This document shows positions 25,773 to 36,300 of a stretch of DNA of 64,000 nt, piece after piece. Each line of letters starts with the position of its first letter. Position 1 is the first letter of the stretch. The stretch lies in the NCBI RefSeq assembly GCF_000750955.1, contig NZ_CCEJ010000007.1, positions 176,255 through 240,254 on the forward strand, given 5' to 3'. Source of the stretch: Criblamydia sequanensis CRIB-18. GTDB taxonomy: Bacteria; Chlamydiota; Chlamydiia; Chlamydiales; Criblamydiaceae. Position numbers and translations under genes: made by a program. Under the pieces are notes generated by a model that saw only the letters and a program-made list of their open reading frames with translations, was not told the origin of the DNA and searched no databases.

Positions 25773-26381
25773 TCAATTAAACTTTTTATAATATGAATAG
25801 TTTGCTTTATTAAGGAGGGCTTGATCACCCTTGCTGTCTCCGTAAGCGTAAAGTATCACGGAAGAAGGGTCTTGTTGAATTGCGTTAAATAATTTTTTTA
25901 CTTTTTCTTCACCCCAGCAGTTTTGTCCAAGGAGGGTTCCTTTAACTCGCCCTTGTTCATCATAATCCAGCTTAGATGAAATAACCCCTTCAAAACCTTT
26001 TTCTTTGGCCCAAGGCGTAAGGTAGCAGTCAATAGAGGCGCTGACTATAAATAAACGGTGGCCCTGAGAGGCGTGCCAAGAAATTTTTTCCAAAGCCTCT
26101 TTTTTTACAAGGGAAGGCAGCTTACTTCTAGCATAAGATTCCCCAAGGAGCTGCATCTCTTCTTTCGTTTTACCTTTAAAAAAGGAAGTTAAAATTTTTT
26201 CTTTGGTTTTCTGCCTAGAATAGAGGCCTAATACAAAAAGAAGAAAGTAGGGGGCGAGAAGGGATAATTTTAAAAGAGTGACACTTATATTATTTGAAAA
26301 AAAAAGAAGAGGCAGCAAGCTGTCCCTTGTTGTGATCGTTCCATCAAAATCAAAAGCTGCAATCGTTTCTTTTGGGTTCAT
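25773..26381 (-). CDS. HAD-superfamily phosphatase, subfamily IB
   Basis: 202 residues. Motif I is FDFDGTITTRDS, where the first Asp is the nucleophile. SASIDCYL is motif II, and YGDSKGDQALL carries the acidic metal ligands of motif IV. The helical cap includes a hydrophobic patch (about 30-55). Family members are phosphoserine-phosphatase-like hydrolases, often acting on phospholipid or phospho-sugar intermediates. The C-terminus ends soon after motif IV and is shorter than in typical IB members, which continue 10-25 residues. It is divergent from the epimerase at 26454. Confidence 0.83.
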   Translation of the reverse strand: MNPKETIAAFDFDGTITTRDSLLPLLFFSNNISVTLLKLSLLAPYFLLFVLGLYSRQKTKEKILTSFFKGKTKEEMQLLGESYARSKLPSLVKKEALEKISWHASQGHRLFIVSASIDCYLTPWAKEKGFEGVISSKLDYDEQGRVKGTLLGQNCWGEEKVKKLFNAIQQDPSSVILYAYGDSKGDQALLNKANYSYYKKFN

Positions 26382-26453
26382 AAAATAAGGACCTTTATTA
26401 AATTACTAAGAATTTTTATTATGAGTTCTTCTTAAACGAATGTAAGATATTAT

Positions 26454-27404
26454 ATGAGTAAAAAAGTTTTAATAACAGGTGCCGCGGGATTTATTGGTTT
26501 TCATCTAGCTAAAGCTCTTCTAAAAAAAGGGGATGAGGTTTTGGGTTTTGATAACTTTAACCCTTACTATTCTGTTAAGTTAAAAAAAGAGAGGGTTAAA
26601 AATATTCCCGAATTAAAAGTTATTGAAGGGGATTTAAAAGACCAAAATAAGCTTAAAGGGCTTGTTGATAATTTTTCTCCGACTCATATCGTTCATCTTG
26701 CAGCTCAAGCAGGAGTTAGAGCCTCCCTTGAAAACCCGACTCTCTATGTGGAATCTAATATACAGGGATTTTTGAACGTTCTTGAAATTCTTAAATTAAA
26801 GCCTAGCGTCAAATTAATTTATGCCTCTTCATCTTCTGTTTATGGCACCCAAACAAAAGAACCGTTTTCAGAAAAAGATAATCTTGAAACACAAGCTAGT
26901 TTTTATGGGGTGACTAAAAAATGCAATGAGCTCATGGCGGCAACCTATCATCATCTTTATGGCATCCCCGTTTGCGGGCTTCGTTTTTTTACAGTATATG
27001 GACCTTTTGGCAGACCCGATATGGCCTACTATGGCTTTGCAAAAGATATTTTTAGCGGGAAACCGATTGAGCTTTATAATGACGGAAATATGAAACGCGA
27101 TTTTACCTATATCGATGATATTATCGAGGGAACTCTTTCCGCCATAGACTATCCTTTTAAAAATGAAATTTTTAATCTCGGAAATAATGAGCCGACCTCA
27201 TTAAATCAGTTTATCGATTTTTTAGAAGAGGCACTTGGCAAAAAAGCGATTAGGGAACTAAAACCGATGCAGAAAGGCGATGTCCTTTCAACTTACGCGG
27301 ATATTGAAAAAAGTTCGCGTCTTTTAGGGTTTAAACCAAAAATAAAATTGGCAGAGGGTCTCAAACGATTTGCCGACTGGTTTAAAAGTTATGAAGATAA
27401 ATGA
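26454..27404 (+). CDS. UDP-glucuronate 4-epimerase-type NAD-dependent epimerase
   Basis: 316 residues. TGAAGFIGFHLAKALL is the NAD motif, and FDNFNPYYSVKLKKERV matches the N.YY...LK..R stretch diagnostic of UDP-glucuronate 4-epimerases (CapI/GAE/LspL). YASSSSVYG gives the catalytic Ser, SFYGVTKK the Tyr-x3-Lys, and KRDFTYIDDI the substrate segment. It would convert UDP-GlcA to UDP-GalA, feeding uronic acid into the surface glycan whose other genes lie upstream. The family call is firm and the substrate likely. It stands alone on the plus strand. Confidence 0.87.
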   Translation: MSKKVLITGAAGFIGFHLAKALLKKGDEVLGFDNFNPYYSVKLKKERVKNIPELKVIEGDLKDQNKLKGLVDNFSPTHIVHLAAQAGVRASLENPTLYVESNIQGFLNVLEILKLKPSVKLIYASSSSVYGTQTKEPFSEKDNLETQASFYGVTKKCNELMAATYHHLYGIPVCGLRFFTVYGPFGRPDMAYYGFAKDIFSGKPIELYNDGNMKRDFTYIDDIIEGTLSAIDYPFKNEIFNLGNNEPTSLNQFIDFLEEALGKKAIRELKPMQKGDVLSTYADIEKSSRLLGFKPKIKLAEGLKRFADWFKSYEDK

Positions 27405-27497
27405 ATTTGAGAATTTTATTATTTTCATTTTTGTGATACTTTAAATAGATCCTTTTGATATAAAGAATTTTTGTTCCGTGACAATTCAGGTTTTCGC

Positions 27498-28184
27498 ATG
27501 AAAAAGCTTTTTCCTATGATATTAGCTCTTGTTTTATCGGGTTGCTGTGGATCGACCGCAATCGATAGTTTTTCTGTTTGCGATGATCACGAGTCGCCTT
27601 GGCCTCTTGACTTAGACCAAGAGGATTGCGGCTATGTTGACGGAACGGAGATGACAAAAATAGTGATCTCCTACGCGGCTGAATTAAAGAGAAAGCACCG
27701 GCTGGAGCTCGAAGACTCAAGAATTTACTACGATACCAAGATTAATAAGCTTCGCTTGGATTTTTATTCTCAAGCGGTCATAGAACTTTGCGAAGCAAGA
27801 CAGGTTCTTGTCGATATTGTGGATGGCTATTTAGAGAGAATCAACAGCAACTCCATTTTAAGTTTCCAAATGGATCCAAGACCATTTGATTATAAAAATA
27901 TCGAAGTGCACATTACTTACGGCGCTTACCACATTTTATATGTAGACCCTTATTACATTGCTCACGTAACCTTGGAAGACGGTATCGCTTGGTACTTGGA
28001 TGGTGAACTGGATGATAAAATGTCAGATTACTGGATGAAGCGTATCGAAAGCTATCCTAAAACTCGGGAAATTGCTCTTATTGACAGAGAAGTTAAACGT
28101 CTTGAAGAAGAAGAGAAAAGAGAGGCTCTACGTTTAAAACGCGAGAGATCCGGTCTCAAAGAACAGTATATCCTTAGCGATTAG
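27498..28184 (+). CDS. Putative lipoprotein, unknown function
   Basis: 228 residues from the ATG at 27498; a TTG 27 bases upstream is less likely because the signal peptide begins at this ATG (MKKLFPMILALVLSGC). The LVLSGC lipobox predicts a lipidated Cys15. The mature part is highly charged and ends in a Lys/Glu/Arg-rich helical tail (about 185-228) after a central beta-rich section with several Tyr (YGAYHILYVDPYYIAHV). No known family is recognised. It is followed by an opposing gene 19 bases away. Confidence 0.7.
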   Translation: MKKLFPMILALVLSGCCGSTAIDSFSVCDDHESPWPLDLDQEDCGYVDGTEMTKIVISYAAELKRKHRLELEDSRIYYDTKINKLRLDFYSQAVIELCEARQVLVDIVDGYLERINSNSILSFQMDPRPFDYKNIEVHITYGAYHILYVDPYYIAHVTLEDGIAWYLDGELDDKMSDYWMKRIESYPKTREIALIDREVKRLEEEEKREALRLKRERSGLKEQYILSD

Positions 28185-28203
28185 ACTTCTGAAGAATTAA
28201 ATT

Positions 28204-29220
28204 TTATCCTAAGACAATCTCACCGTCAAAATGAGAAGAAATGGTCTTTTTTAGATCCCCCACTCGTCCTTGAACAAATTCGTTAATGCAATTGATAGAG
28301 GAATTTAAGCTTTCTTTATTGGATTCATTTTTATCTTTCATAGCGCTTAGGAATAAACCATGGATGCTATTGATTTTTGTCTCATCAATCAGAGCTTTTA
28401 TTTTTCTTGAAAGATCTTTTTCAGGGATGCCTTCATTTGGTTTTTCAACCATTTCAAAATCAAACTCTAAATCGTTTGCGCTTGGGTCAATTTTTAGTTT
28501 GAATTCTTGTCCGGTCTCATTATCAGGTTTTTCAGATTTGTCAACCTCTTTGCCTTTTATATCTTCTTCATTCTCTGTTAGATCTTGAGGAAGGGAGACA
28601 ACGCTTTCCGGGGTACCCACGCTTAATGTTTCGGGGTTTCCAACTGCTTTCTTTTTTTCTTCTTTTTCTCTTTTTCTTTTTGCTTTTTGTTTGGCCAGCT
28701 CCAAAGCTATTTTTCTATTTTCCTCAAGCTTAAAGTCCGTATCGATGAGTTGTTGTATCTCATTACAAAAGGATACGACATGCGTTTTGGCATAGGTATT
28801 TGCAAGAGCCTCTAAACCCATTTTTGAAATTTTATAAATTTCATCCATTTTTTCATTGCTACCGACAGGGTACCATTTTAAAGCGAGAGCGAATTCGTCT
28901 TTGATCGCCGATAAATAATCTCTTCCCGCCCCTGCAGATGGGTCTAAATAATAATACCAAGTTCGAGCGATCTTTGTTAAAACTCCCGGCTCCTGATATT
29001 CAAGGGCATTCGGTACAAAAATCAACTTTGTTTTATGAGGTTTAAAATGAAGAAGAGCGATTTGAACAACCGTAATGAAAGGAGATCGGAGGATGTCTGT
29101 ATTTAGGGGTTTGATAGACTGATGGCTCGATTTTTCTTGGCTGTAGTAACCTGAAACAACGCTTAGTATAGCGCCAGTGCCATTGCAAATTGTTCCTAGA
29201 ATAGTTCCCTCACCCAACAT
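28204..29220 (-). CDS. Unknown protein with acidic, disordered C-terminal half
   Basis: 338 residues from an ATG at 29220. The first 30 residues are Gly-rich and mildly hydrophobic (GTILGTICNGTGAILSVVSG). Residues 30-170 look like a folded alpha/beta part (TWYYYLDPSAGAGRDY). A Lys/Glu-rich coiled stretch follows (about 175-200), then an acidic low-complexity linker (about 200-270) and a short helical end. No catalytic motif or family is recognised. The layout is common in chlamydial secreted proteins, but there is no direct evidence for secretion. It may share a transcript with hemF, 62 bases upstream. Confidence 0.6.
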   Translation of the reverse strand: MLGEGTILGTICNGTGAILSVVSGYYSQEKSSHQSIKPLNTDILRSPFITVVQIALLHFKPHKTKLIFVPNALEYQEPGVLTKIARTWYYYLDPSAGAGRDYLSAIKDEFALALKWYPVGSNEKMDEIYKISKMGLEALANTYAKTHVVSFCNEIQQLIDTDFKLEENRKIALELAKQKAKRKREKEEKKKAVGNPETLSVGTPESVVSLPQDLTENEEDIKGKEVDKSEKPDNETGQEFKLKIDPSANDLEFDFEMVEKPNEGIPEKDLSRKIKALIDETKINSIHGLFLSAMKDKNESNKESLNSSINCINEFVQGRVGDLKKTISSHFDGEIVLG

Positions 29221-29282
29221 AAAAGATCCCTCTATACTTGAATCACAATACTCTCATTCATAAACGGTTCCACTTTCTTTGT

Positions 29283-30080
29283 CTACCATTTTACAAGCGG
29301 GGGCATGGAGGAAAGAATCGCTTTTGGATTTCCCTTAGAGAGAAAGCCAAAACGGGTCCCTCTATCGTAAAGTAAATTGAACTCAACATAATGAGACCTC
29401 ATTTCTAGCTGGAGCTCTCTATCTTCTTCTTGATAGCTCATCCCGATTCTCCTTCTTAGGATCGGCATAATAGCGTCTAAAAAAGTTTGGCCAAGAGAGG
29501 TGACAAGCTTAAACCCTTCTTCAAAGCTTGGATAAAAGTGATCAAAAAATAGACCGCCAACGCCTCTTTCTTTCTTTCTATGAGGGATATAAAAGTACTC
29601 CTCGGCATTTTTGGAAAAAAGCGGGTAGTAGGACGGATCCAATTCATCTAGAGTTTTCTTCGCGACGCCATGAAAGTGTTCTTTGTCTTCATTAAAGGGA
29701 AATCCCATAGGGGTTAAGTCATAACCTCCTCCAAACCAGGATTTTTCTTTCGTTTCAAGAAAGCGAAGATTCATGTGAACTGTTGGGGCTTTCGGATTTT
29801 TCATATGCGTAATTAAACTAATACCCGTGGCGTAAAAAGCGCCTTCTCTTTCATCTAAGGGAAAATGAGGGCCGGCAACGGCTGAAAAATTAACTGCCGC
29901 TTTTTCAAAAACAGACCCTCTTAAAAGGGATATTTCCCCTCCGCCTTCCTGTTCATAATTCCAAGGCTCTTTATGAAAACGTTCAGAGGGTTCTAGCTCT
30001 TCGAAAGAATGAATGATTTTATCCCTTAAGGATAAAAAATATTGAGACGCGGCCTCTCTTTTCTCTCTTGTCATTTTCAA
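29283..30080 (-). CDS. hemF: Oxygen-dependent coproporphyrinogen III oxidase HemF
   Basis: 265 residues. Key family segments are RGSVFEKAAVNFSAV (family RGG.FEKAGVN.S), TVHMNLRF, WFGGGYDLTP, RGVGGLFFDHF and a final MPPLVKW that matches the usual C-terminus. HemF converts coproporphyrinogen III to protoporphyrinogen IX using O2 in haem synthesis. The protein is ~35 residues shorter than E. coli HemF but complete at both ends. Two starts lie next to each other (Met1 and Met3). It is co-oriented with the unknown gene at 28204 and divergent from the giant gene. Confidence 0.92.
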   Translation of the reverse strand: MKMTREKREAASQYFLSLRDKIIHSFEELEPSERFHKEPWNYEQEGGGEISLLRGSVFEKAAVNFSAVAGPHFPLDEREGAFYATGISLITHMKNPKAPTVHMNLRFLETKEKSWFGGGYDLTPMGFPFNEDKEHFHGVAKKTLDELDPSYYPLFSKNAEEYFYIPHRKKERGVGGLFFDHFYPSFEEGFKLVTSLGQTFLDAIMPILRRRIGMSYQEEDRELQLEMRSHYVEFNLLYDRGTRFGFLSKGNPKAILSSMPPLVKW

Positions 30081-30261
30081 AGTCCTTCCTAAATTGTTTC
30101 CAAAGCGTTGGCTAAATTTTTCTAAAAGATTACTCCATCTTGAAAAAAACTATCCTTCTTTTTTTTATTCTTCTTTAAGCTGCCTAATTTTAAGGAAATG
30201 CCCTTTATGATCCAAAAGAAAAAAAATCTTCTTTTGAAAAGGGTAAAGACATTTAGATCCT

Positions 30262-30290
30262 TTGACCATTATCACGCTAAGAATTAGAAT
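30262..30290 (+). promoter_or_regulatory. Sigma-70-type promoter for the giant gene
   Basis: TTGACC at 30262-30267 and TAGAAT at 30285-30290 are separated by 17 bases, a near-consensus housekeeping promoter. The ATG follows 29 bases later with GGGGTG as a ribosome-binding site. The remaining gap from hemF (30081-30261) is AT-rich with no other visible signal. Confidence 0.55.
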
Positions 30291-30319
30291 TTCATACCTT
30301 TTTATATTCGGGGTGAACG

Positions 30320-33300
30320 ATGCAGCATACTCAGCCTAATTCAGTTTTAAGAAATTTCAATTTTCCAATAACGGGAGACCCTCAACCGTTATGCTCTCAA
30401 GCAAGCGATTTTTCTGATGATTCTCAGGAATTGCTTTTTCCCGCAACAGAACTTAAGAAGATTTATGAAGCGTCCGGTCTTTTAGATAGTGAAGGTTGGC
30501 TGCAATCTGATATCCCTTTTTCTTGTCTTAGGATTGATGACGCGACCTACAATCGGTTTAAGGCTTTTTTTTATAAACCGATAGAGTTTAAACCAAAAGA
30601 CCTCTCCTTGATACCGAAATCTAAGGTTGAAAGAATTTTAAACCTTATTCAAGAAGTATCTTCTCTTTTAAAGGACCCAAGCCTTTTTCCTTTTTTTTAT
30701 GATCATGAAACAAATGTTGTCTCTTTTTCTTTGCCTACATCCCTGCCGCACCTTTTGTTTTTCATAAAACAAGCCATTCCTTCTTTTTCCTGGGAAATTT
30801 TTGGAGGAGGGGCCATTGATTTTTTAAAAGAATGGCTCTTGCAGGTTGCAGAAACCATCCCCCCCTTGCAGGAACATAAAGAAAAATTAGCTCAAATTTT
30901 AAAAGAAAAAGATAAAAAGCCCTACGATTATGACTTCTATATTAATGCGCCTTTCTTTCACATCTCTCCTGTTAAAGCAGCCATAAACTATTATACAAGT
31001 CAAATTTTAGCAGCATTACCGCGTCTAAAAGATAAAAAAAATGAAATTGATTTTTTAGTTAGAGAACTTTGTTTTACCAAACTCGAAGACATCGAAGATT
31101 TAAGAAGTCAAGGCAAACCCTCTTCACTTTTTTCTTTCACAGATAAAGAAGGCTATAGCTTTGATTTTTTCTTTATCCATGAATCCAAAGCTTCCGAATC
31201 TTTGACTTCTTATCACGGCTTAAGATGCTGTTTGGATTGTTTATTTTTTGAAAATGACAAAAACTTTACCTATCCCAAGCCCTATTCTACTGTCTTTTCT
31301 CTTCCGCAAGTAGTATTCGATTACTTTCTTAATCAATTCCATTCTTTATCTCAAGAACCCAATGCATTGAAATTTTTATCCTATGAAGCAAGAGGCCTCT
31401 CAAGAAGAAAAACTGTTGAATATTTGCCAAATGATGAGAAGGAATCAGTTCAGTTTTTTGATGCACTTTTAAACTATCATTTAAACCTAAACAGTAACCG
31501 AGGCCTTCTTTTTCTACCTTGTTATTTTTTATGGATGCAAAGGGTAGAAATAAGTTCTTTAAAAGTATCATCAGATCTTCAGCTGTACAGCCATAAAATA
31601 CTAGGAAACTATAAATTATCATTAGAGAACATTGAGACACAGCCTTTTGGAAAACTTATTTATAAAACCCTTTTAACTCTCATTAAAAAAGAGGGACATT
31701 CTTATTCCGAGTATCCTGAAAATGAGGGTGTATCATTTCAAGAGGCTAGTCTAATTTTCCCCTTAATCCTCTCTGTTTTAGCTCAAAGAAAAGCCTTAAA
31801 TTCGATACCTGAGTTTTCTTACGAGATTTATTTAGAGGAAGAAGCCCTTCATTGCCATTTAGTTTTTTTTATGCAAACCCATAAAGTTTATTTTGAATCT
31901 AAAGCGGATTTAAAAACACTTCCCATTATTTTTGAGACCTTATTGCAGAAAAAAGCAGTGGTGAGCTGCCTTTTAAATCTATTAGGCCCTCAATTCAGCA
32001 ACCGTGATATAAAAGAAACACATTCTGAGCCCTTTTTAGTCATAAAAAATGCTTTAGGAATAGCCTTGGAAAACTTATCTAAGAAAAGAAAATTTTCCCC
32101 CAACCAATATTTCTTGTGTTCTCTTTTAGAAATATATCAGCAAGAAAGAGAAGAGGTAATTTTAGAAAAAGCAATTCATCTCATTCCATTTCTTGATAAA
32201 CAACGTTTCCCTTTTCAGAGTTTTGCCATATCTCTATTAAGACCTTCCTTGCATCGAAAAGATATCCAACTTGAGTATTGTAAAAGTTTAAGTGATTTTG
32301 TGGCGTGCTTAGCTCTTTATAAAGGCAATTTGCAAAGATTGAAAAGCGTATGGGATATAGCGTCGATATGCTTAAAAAGAAGAACCCTTTTAAGCGCATT
32401 TTATGGAATGAAAGAGAAAGTAAAAGATGGCAACCTTAAGGTGTACCTCCTCTGCAAAATTTCTCAATATAAAGATAGGGACTATTCCGTCTGCCATCAT
32501 TTTTCCAAAAAAATTCTTACAAAAAATATCATGGCAGGGCTTTCAATTTCTTCAAAAATCTCCCTCTTAAAAACCGTCCTTGATTTGATGGACGAATGCG
32601 CTTCCTTGAAATTTAATGGATCCCAATATCAAGAAATCCTCTCTATTCAAGGTGAACAAGATCTTTTATTTATAGCTCTACTAAAGCTTGACCGCTATAG
32701 GTGGCTTAAACCGTCTCAAGAGTCAAACCGGACGCTTCTTAATTTATTGGATTATTTTATCAAGTCAAAACTAGATTTAGATAAAGTATTGGACCTATTA
32801 AGAATAGCAGCCCATTTAGGGTGTACTAATGAAGTCGATATCTTTTTCCAGAAATTTTTTAGGGCCGAGAATTCAAAAGATGCGCTACATGCTATCTTTA
32901 GTGAATTTTTAAAAGATGAAAAAAGGGAGGGTCTTGAAGATCTTTTCCTAAAAGTATTTTCTAAACTGGAAGTCCATTTTTTAGAAAAAAATCAATTGGA
33001 GAGTCTTTTAGAAGAAGTTTTAAACAGATTAGAAAATTCAGAATTCGCCTTTGAAAGCGTAAAAAAAGTGGCCATACTTTTTAAACCTCTTTCATCAAGA
33101 ACTGAACTAATACAAAAAAAGCTTTTAACATCAGATAGAAGGACTTGGTTAAGGATCCATCGTTTTTTCATAGAGAAAGAGATCTCGGATCTTATCTTGA
33201 AAAAGTTTTCTTTACTGAATGATTTAAAGATAGAAGAGGTTTATGAACTCTTAGCATTCTATTCGGGGAGACAAAATGATGAGTTCTTTGCAAACTGTTT

Positions 33301-36300
33301 TCTTTCTATAACTCAAGTTATAAACCCTCTTCTTGAAGGTTATTTATTTCTTGATCTCTTGCTTTCTATTGCAGAATGCAGAGAGCAAAAATTAGCCTTA
33401 ATTCAACAAGCTTTGGAAAAAGGAGGTTTAACCGGAAGAGAACCTAATTTTAAAAAGGTTTTAGATCATCTTTTAGAGTTGGGGGTTAGTCTTAAAACCA
33501 TTTTGGGTCTTATAAAACCCTTAGGTTCAGATTCGGCCCTATTTTCCGAATACCAAAGACTTAACCGAAAAAAGGTGGAAGTCGAGGAAAAAGAAAATAA
33601 AAATAAATTTTTGGAAATTGTTCATGAATATTTTGAAGATAAAAACGATGATTTTTTTGAGGAATGGATAGATGAAAGGATCGGGCAGTTAAAAAAAGAA
33701 CCTCTTGAGCCTTGTCAGCTTGAAAAACTTCTGACGGTCATTTTAGAAAAGGCCTTTTCTTCATCCTTTAAGGATAAAGCCCTTAAATTTTTACCTCTAT
33801 TCGAAGATTTTGATAAGAAAAAAAAGATAATAGAAAAAAACCTCTCTATTTTAAACAGCGATGCCAAGATAAGAGTGCACCAATTTTTTCAAGATCCTGA
33901 AGTTTCTAAATCTATATTTGAATCTTTGATAACTTCTAATGAATCTTTAAATTGCGCGATGACCTCCCTTCTTAAAACGATTGTGAAAGGAAAAATTGAT
34001 GAGGATTTTGCAAGGGTACTTCTTAAATGGGTCGAAGATTTAATAAAAGAAGGAAGGGCCCTTGATGGATCGCTTCTTTTTCAAGCCTTGGCATCCATTG
34101 AACCGCAAAATAGCATAAGCTTAAGAATTTTGGCTTTAAGCCTTAAAGAAGGCTGGATAAGAGGAAAGGAAGACAAAAATGAAGAAGTTTGGAAAGCTTC
34201 CTGGAAAGCTATAAGCTCGATTCCTTTCGATAGCTCTATAGGATCCTTATTGGTAGCAAATCGTAAGCTCCTTAATGGCTCTTTAGAATCAGCTTTATCC
34301 TTTTTAGAGCCGATTCTACCTCTTGTAAACCTTGATGAAAACGAAGATCTTATTTTTTTATTCGAAGGAAGAAAAGAATTAGATCCAAAATTCGAGAATG
34401 TTAAGGAATATTTAAAGAGTCGTTTTGGAAAATTTGTTAAGGAAAAAAACTTACAAAAAATTGAAGAAGAAGTTATCTCGGATTTCTTTCCTTTTATAAA
34501 AGAAGATTCCTTTTTAGAAATTCGAATGGATGCGATAGAGCTTTTACTCGAGCATCAAATCCTTATGCCTTGTGAATCTTTCTTAAGCGAGCTTTCAGTT
34601 TTATTACAAGGTAATGATTATCAAGAACAAGCAAAAAAAGTTTTAGCAAACTATGTAAAAGCGTCTTTCCCAAACAAACCTCAAAAATTCCAAGCGCTTA
34701 TCTCACATTTAAACCCCATTATTCAAAAAACTAAAGATAATGCTCTTTTTGTTAGCATCCTCCAAGCTATTTTTAAACCGATTTTGTCAAAAAGGGAAAA
34801 GCCCGATCCAAGCTTTATTAGTCCATTAATGACTTCATTTGCACATCTTAAGGCGAGAGGAAAAGAATATCCCTCTCTCTTTTTAGATTTCTTAAGTGGG
34901 ATGCCAAACGCGCAAAAAGAGCAAGCCCATATAATAGCTAAGGAAATACTTAATCTTTTCGAAGAAATTAAAAAAATCAACGAACATAAAAATAAAAATG
35001 AAGACACTTTTAAACTTGTAATTCATTTGGAAAGCTGGATTTCATCTCCATTTTCAAATGAAAAACTATTTTTGTTTCTTCTTGAAAATTATGAGAAAAG
35101 CGATTTTAGAATCGGATTGGAAGAAGTTCTTTTAGAAAATTCGCAAAAAAGCGAGCGCACACGATTGCTTCAATCTGCTTTAACCACCTACAACCCCTTT
35201 AGTTCCTTCAAAAAAAGACCGTTCTTAAGTGAAAAGCAAATGAAAGGATTAGCCTTTCATATAGAAAATTTATTGAATGAAAAGCTAACGCAAGAAGCTC
35301 TTTATTGGATCGAATGGGGGATTTCCAAATTAGAAACTCGATTAGTGAATGCGTTTCTTAATCTATTGGATTTTTCCCATCCTGCAATGAATAAAGAAGT
35401 CTTATTAAAACTCTTAAATAGAATGAGCAGTTTTGATTTTTCCAAACTCTTTTCTGCCATTATAGAAAAAATAGATGAGCTTGATCGGAATGAAAGACTC
35501 AATTTCTTGAGAGAAGTTGAAAAAATAGATTTAAAGAAGATCTCTTCTTCCTCAGAGGATTTCCAAAAAGGATTGGATTCACTTTTAAAATTAAGTAATC
35601 TTGCTGAAGAGGAAATAGTGTTTGTATTGCCTCTTATCAAAATATGGCGTGGTTTCAATGAGGAATTTTTATTTGATCTTTGCTCAAAGGTTAAGGAAAA
35701 AAATTTCTTTAACCTCTCTCGTTTAGCTTCTCTTTTTGATCATAAAACCATTTATGATTGTTTTTCAAAGGCCAAGCCCTTTTCCGGCTTTCTTGCTATT
35801 TTCTTTATGGAAATTACTAAGGAATCAAATTTTCCTTATAAAAAAGAGATGCTTGAATCGCTTTTTGAACAAGCAAAGATAAGTCCTGAAGAGAAAAAAG
35901 ATCTCCTTTCTATTTTATTCAGCAATCAAATCAGCCGGATGAATAAGTTTCCAAGCGCAATAACCGGACAATTTCTTGAAGAGACAGCTTTCTTATTTGG
36001 CTATGAAGAGACCTTGGAACATGAGAGCGGGCTCTCGATGCTTAACTGTCTTTACGAGCATCTATGGCAGCAACGTGTAAAGGTTTCCTTTGAGTCTCTT
36101 TGGGCCACCCTGCTATTGGTTAAAGAGAGTCGTTGCGAAGCCAAACAAATCGATCAAACATTAGGCACTATTATTAAAATCTTATCTATAGCAAACCCCG
36201 ATGGCCAATTTTCAATAAAGGGCATGTCGGCTTTTCTCTTTGAGCTATATTCCAGAAATTTAGGAATTTCACCTTATTTTTTCTTCAAATTGCATTTAAA

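Noticed and set aside
25697..25828. GTG start extending the repeat protein upstream
   Set aside because: It would overlap the HAD gene, add an unusual Ile/Leu-rich leader from AT-rich DNA, and has a poorer start than the ATG at 25696.
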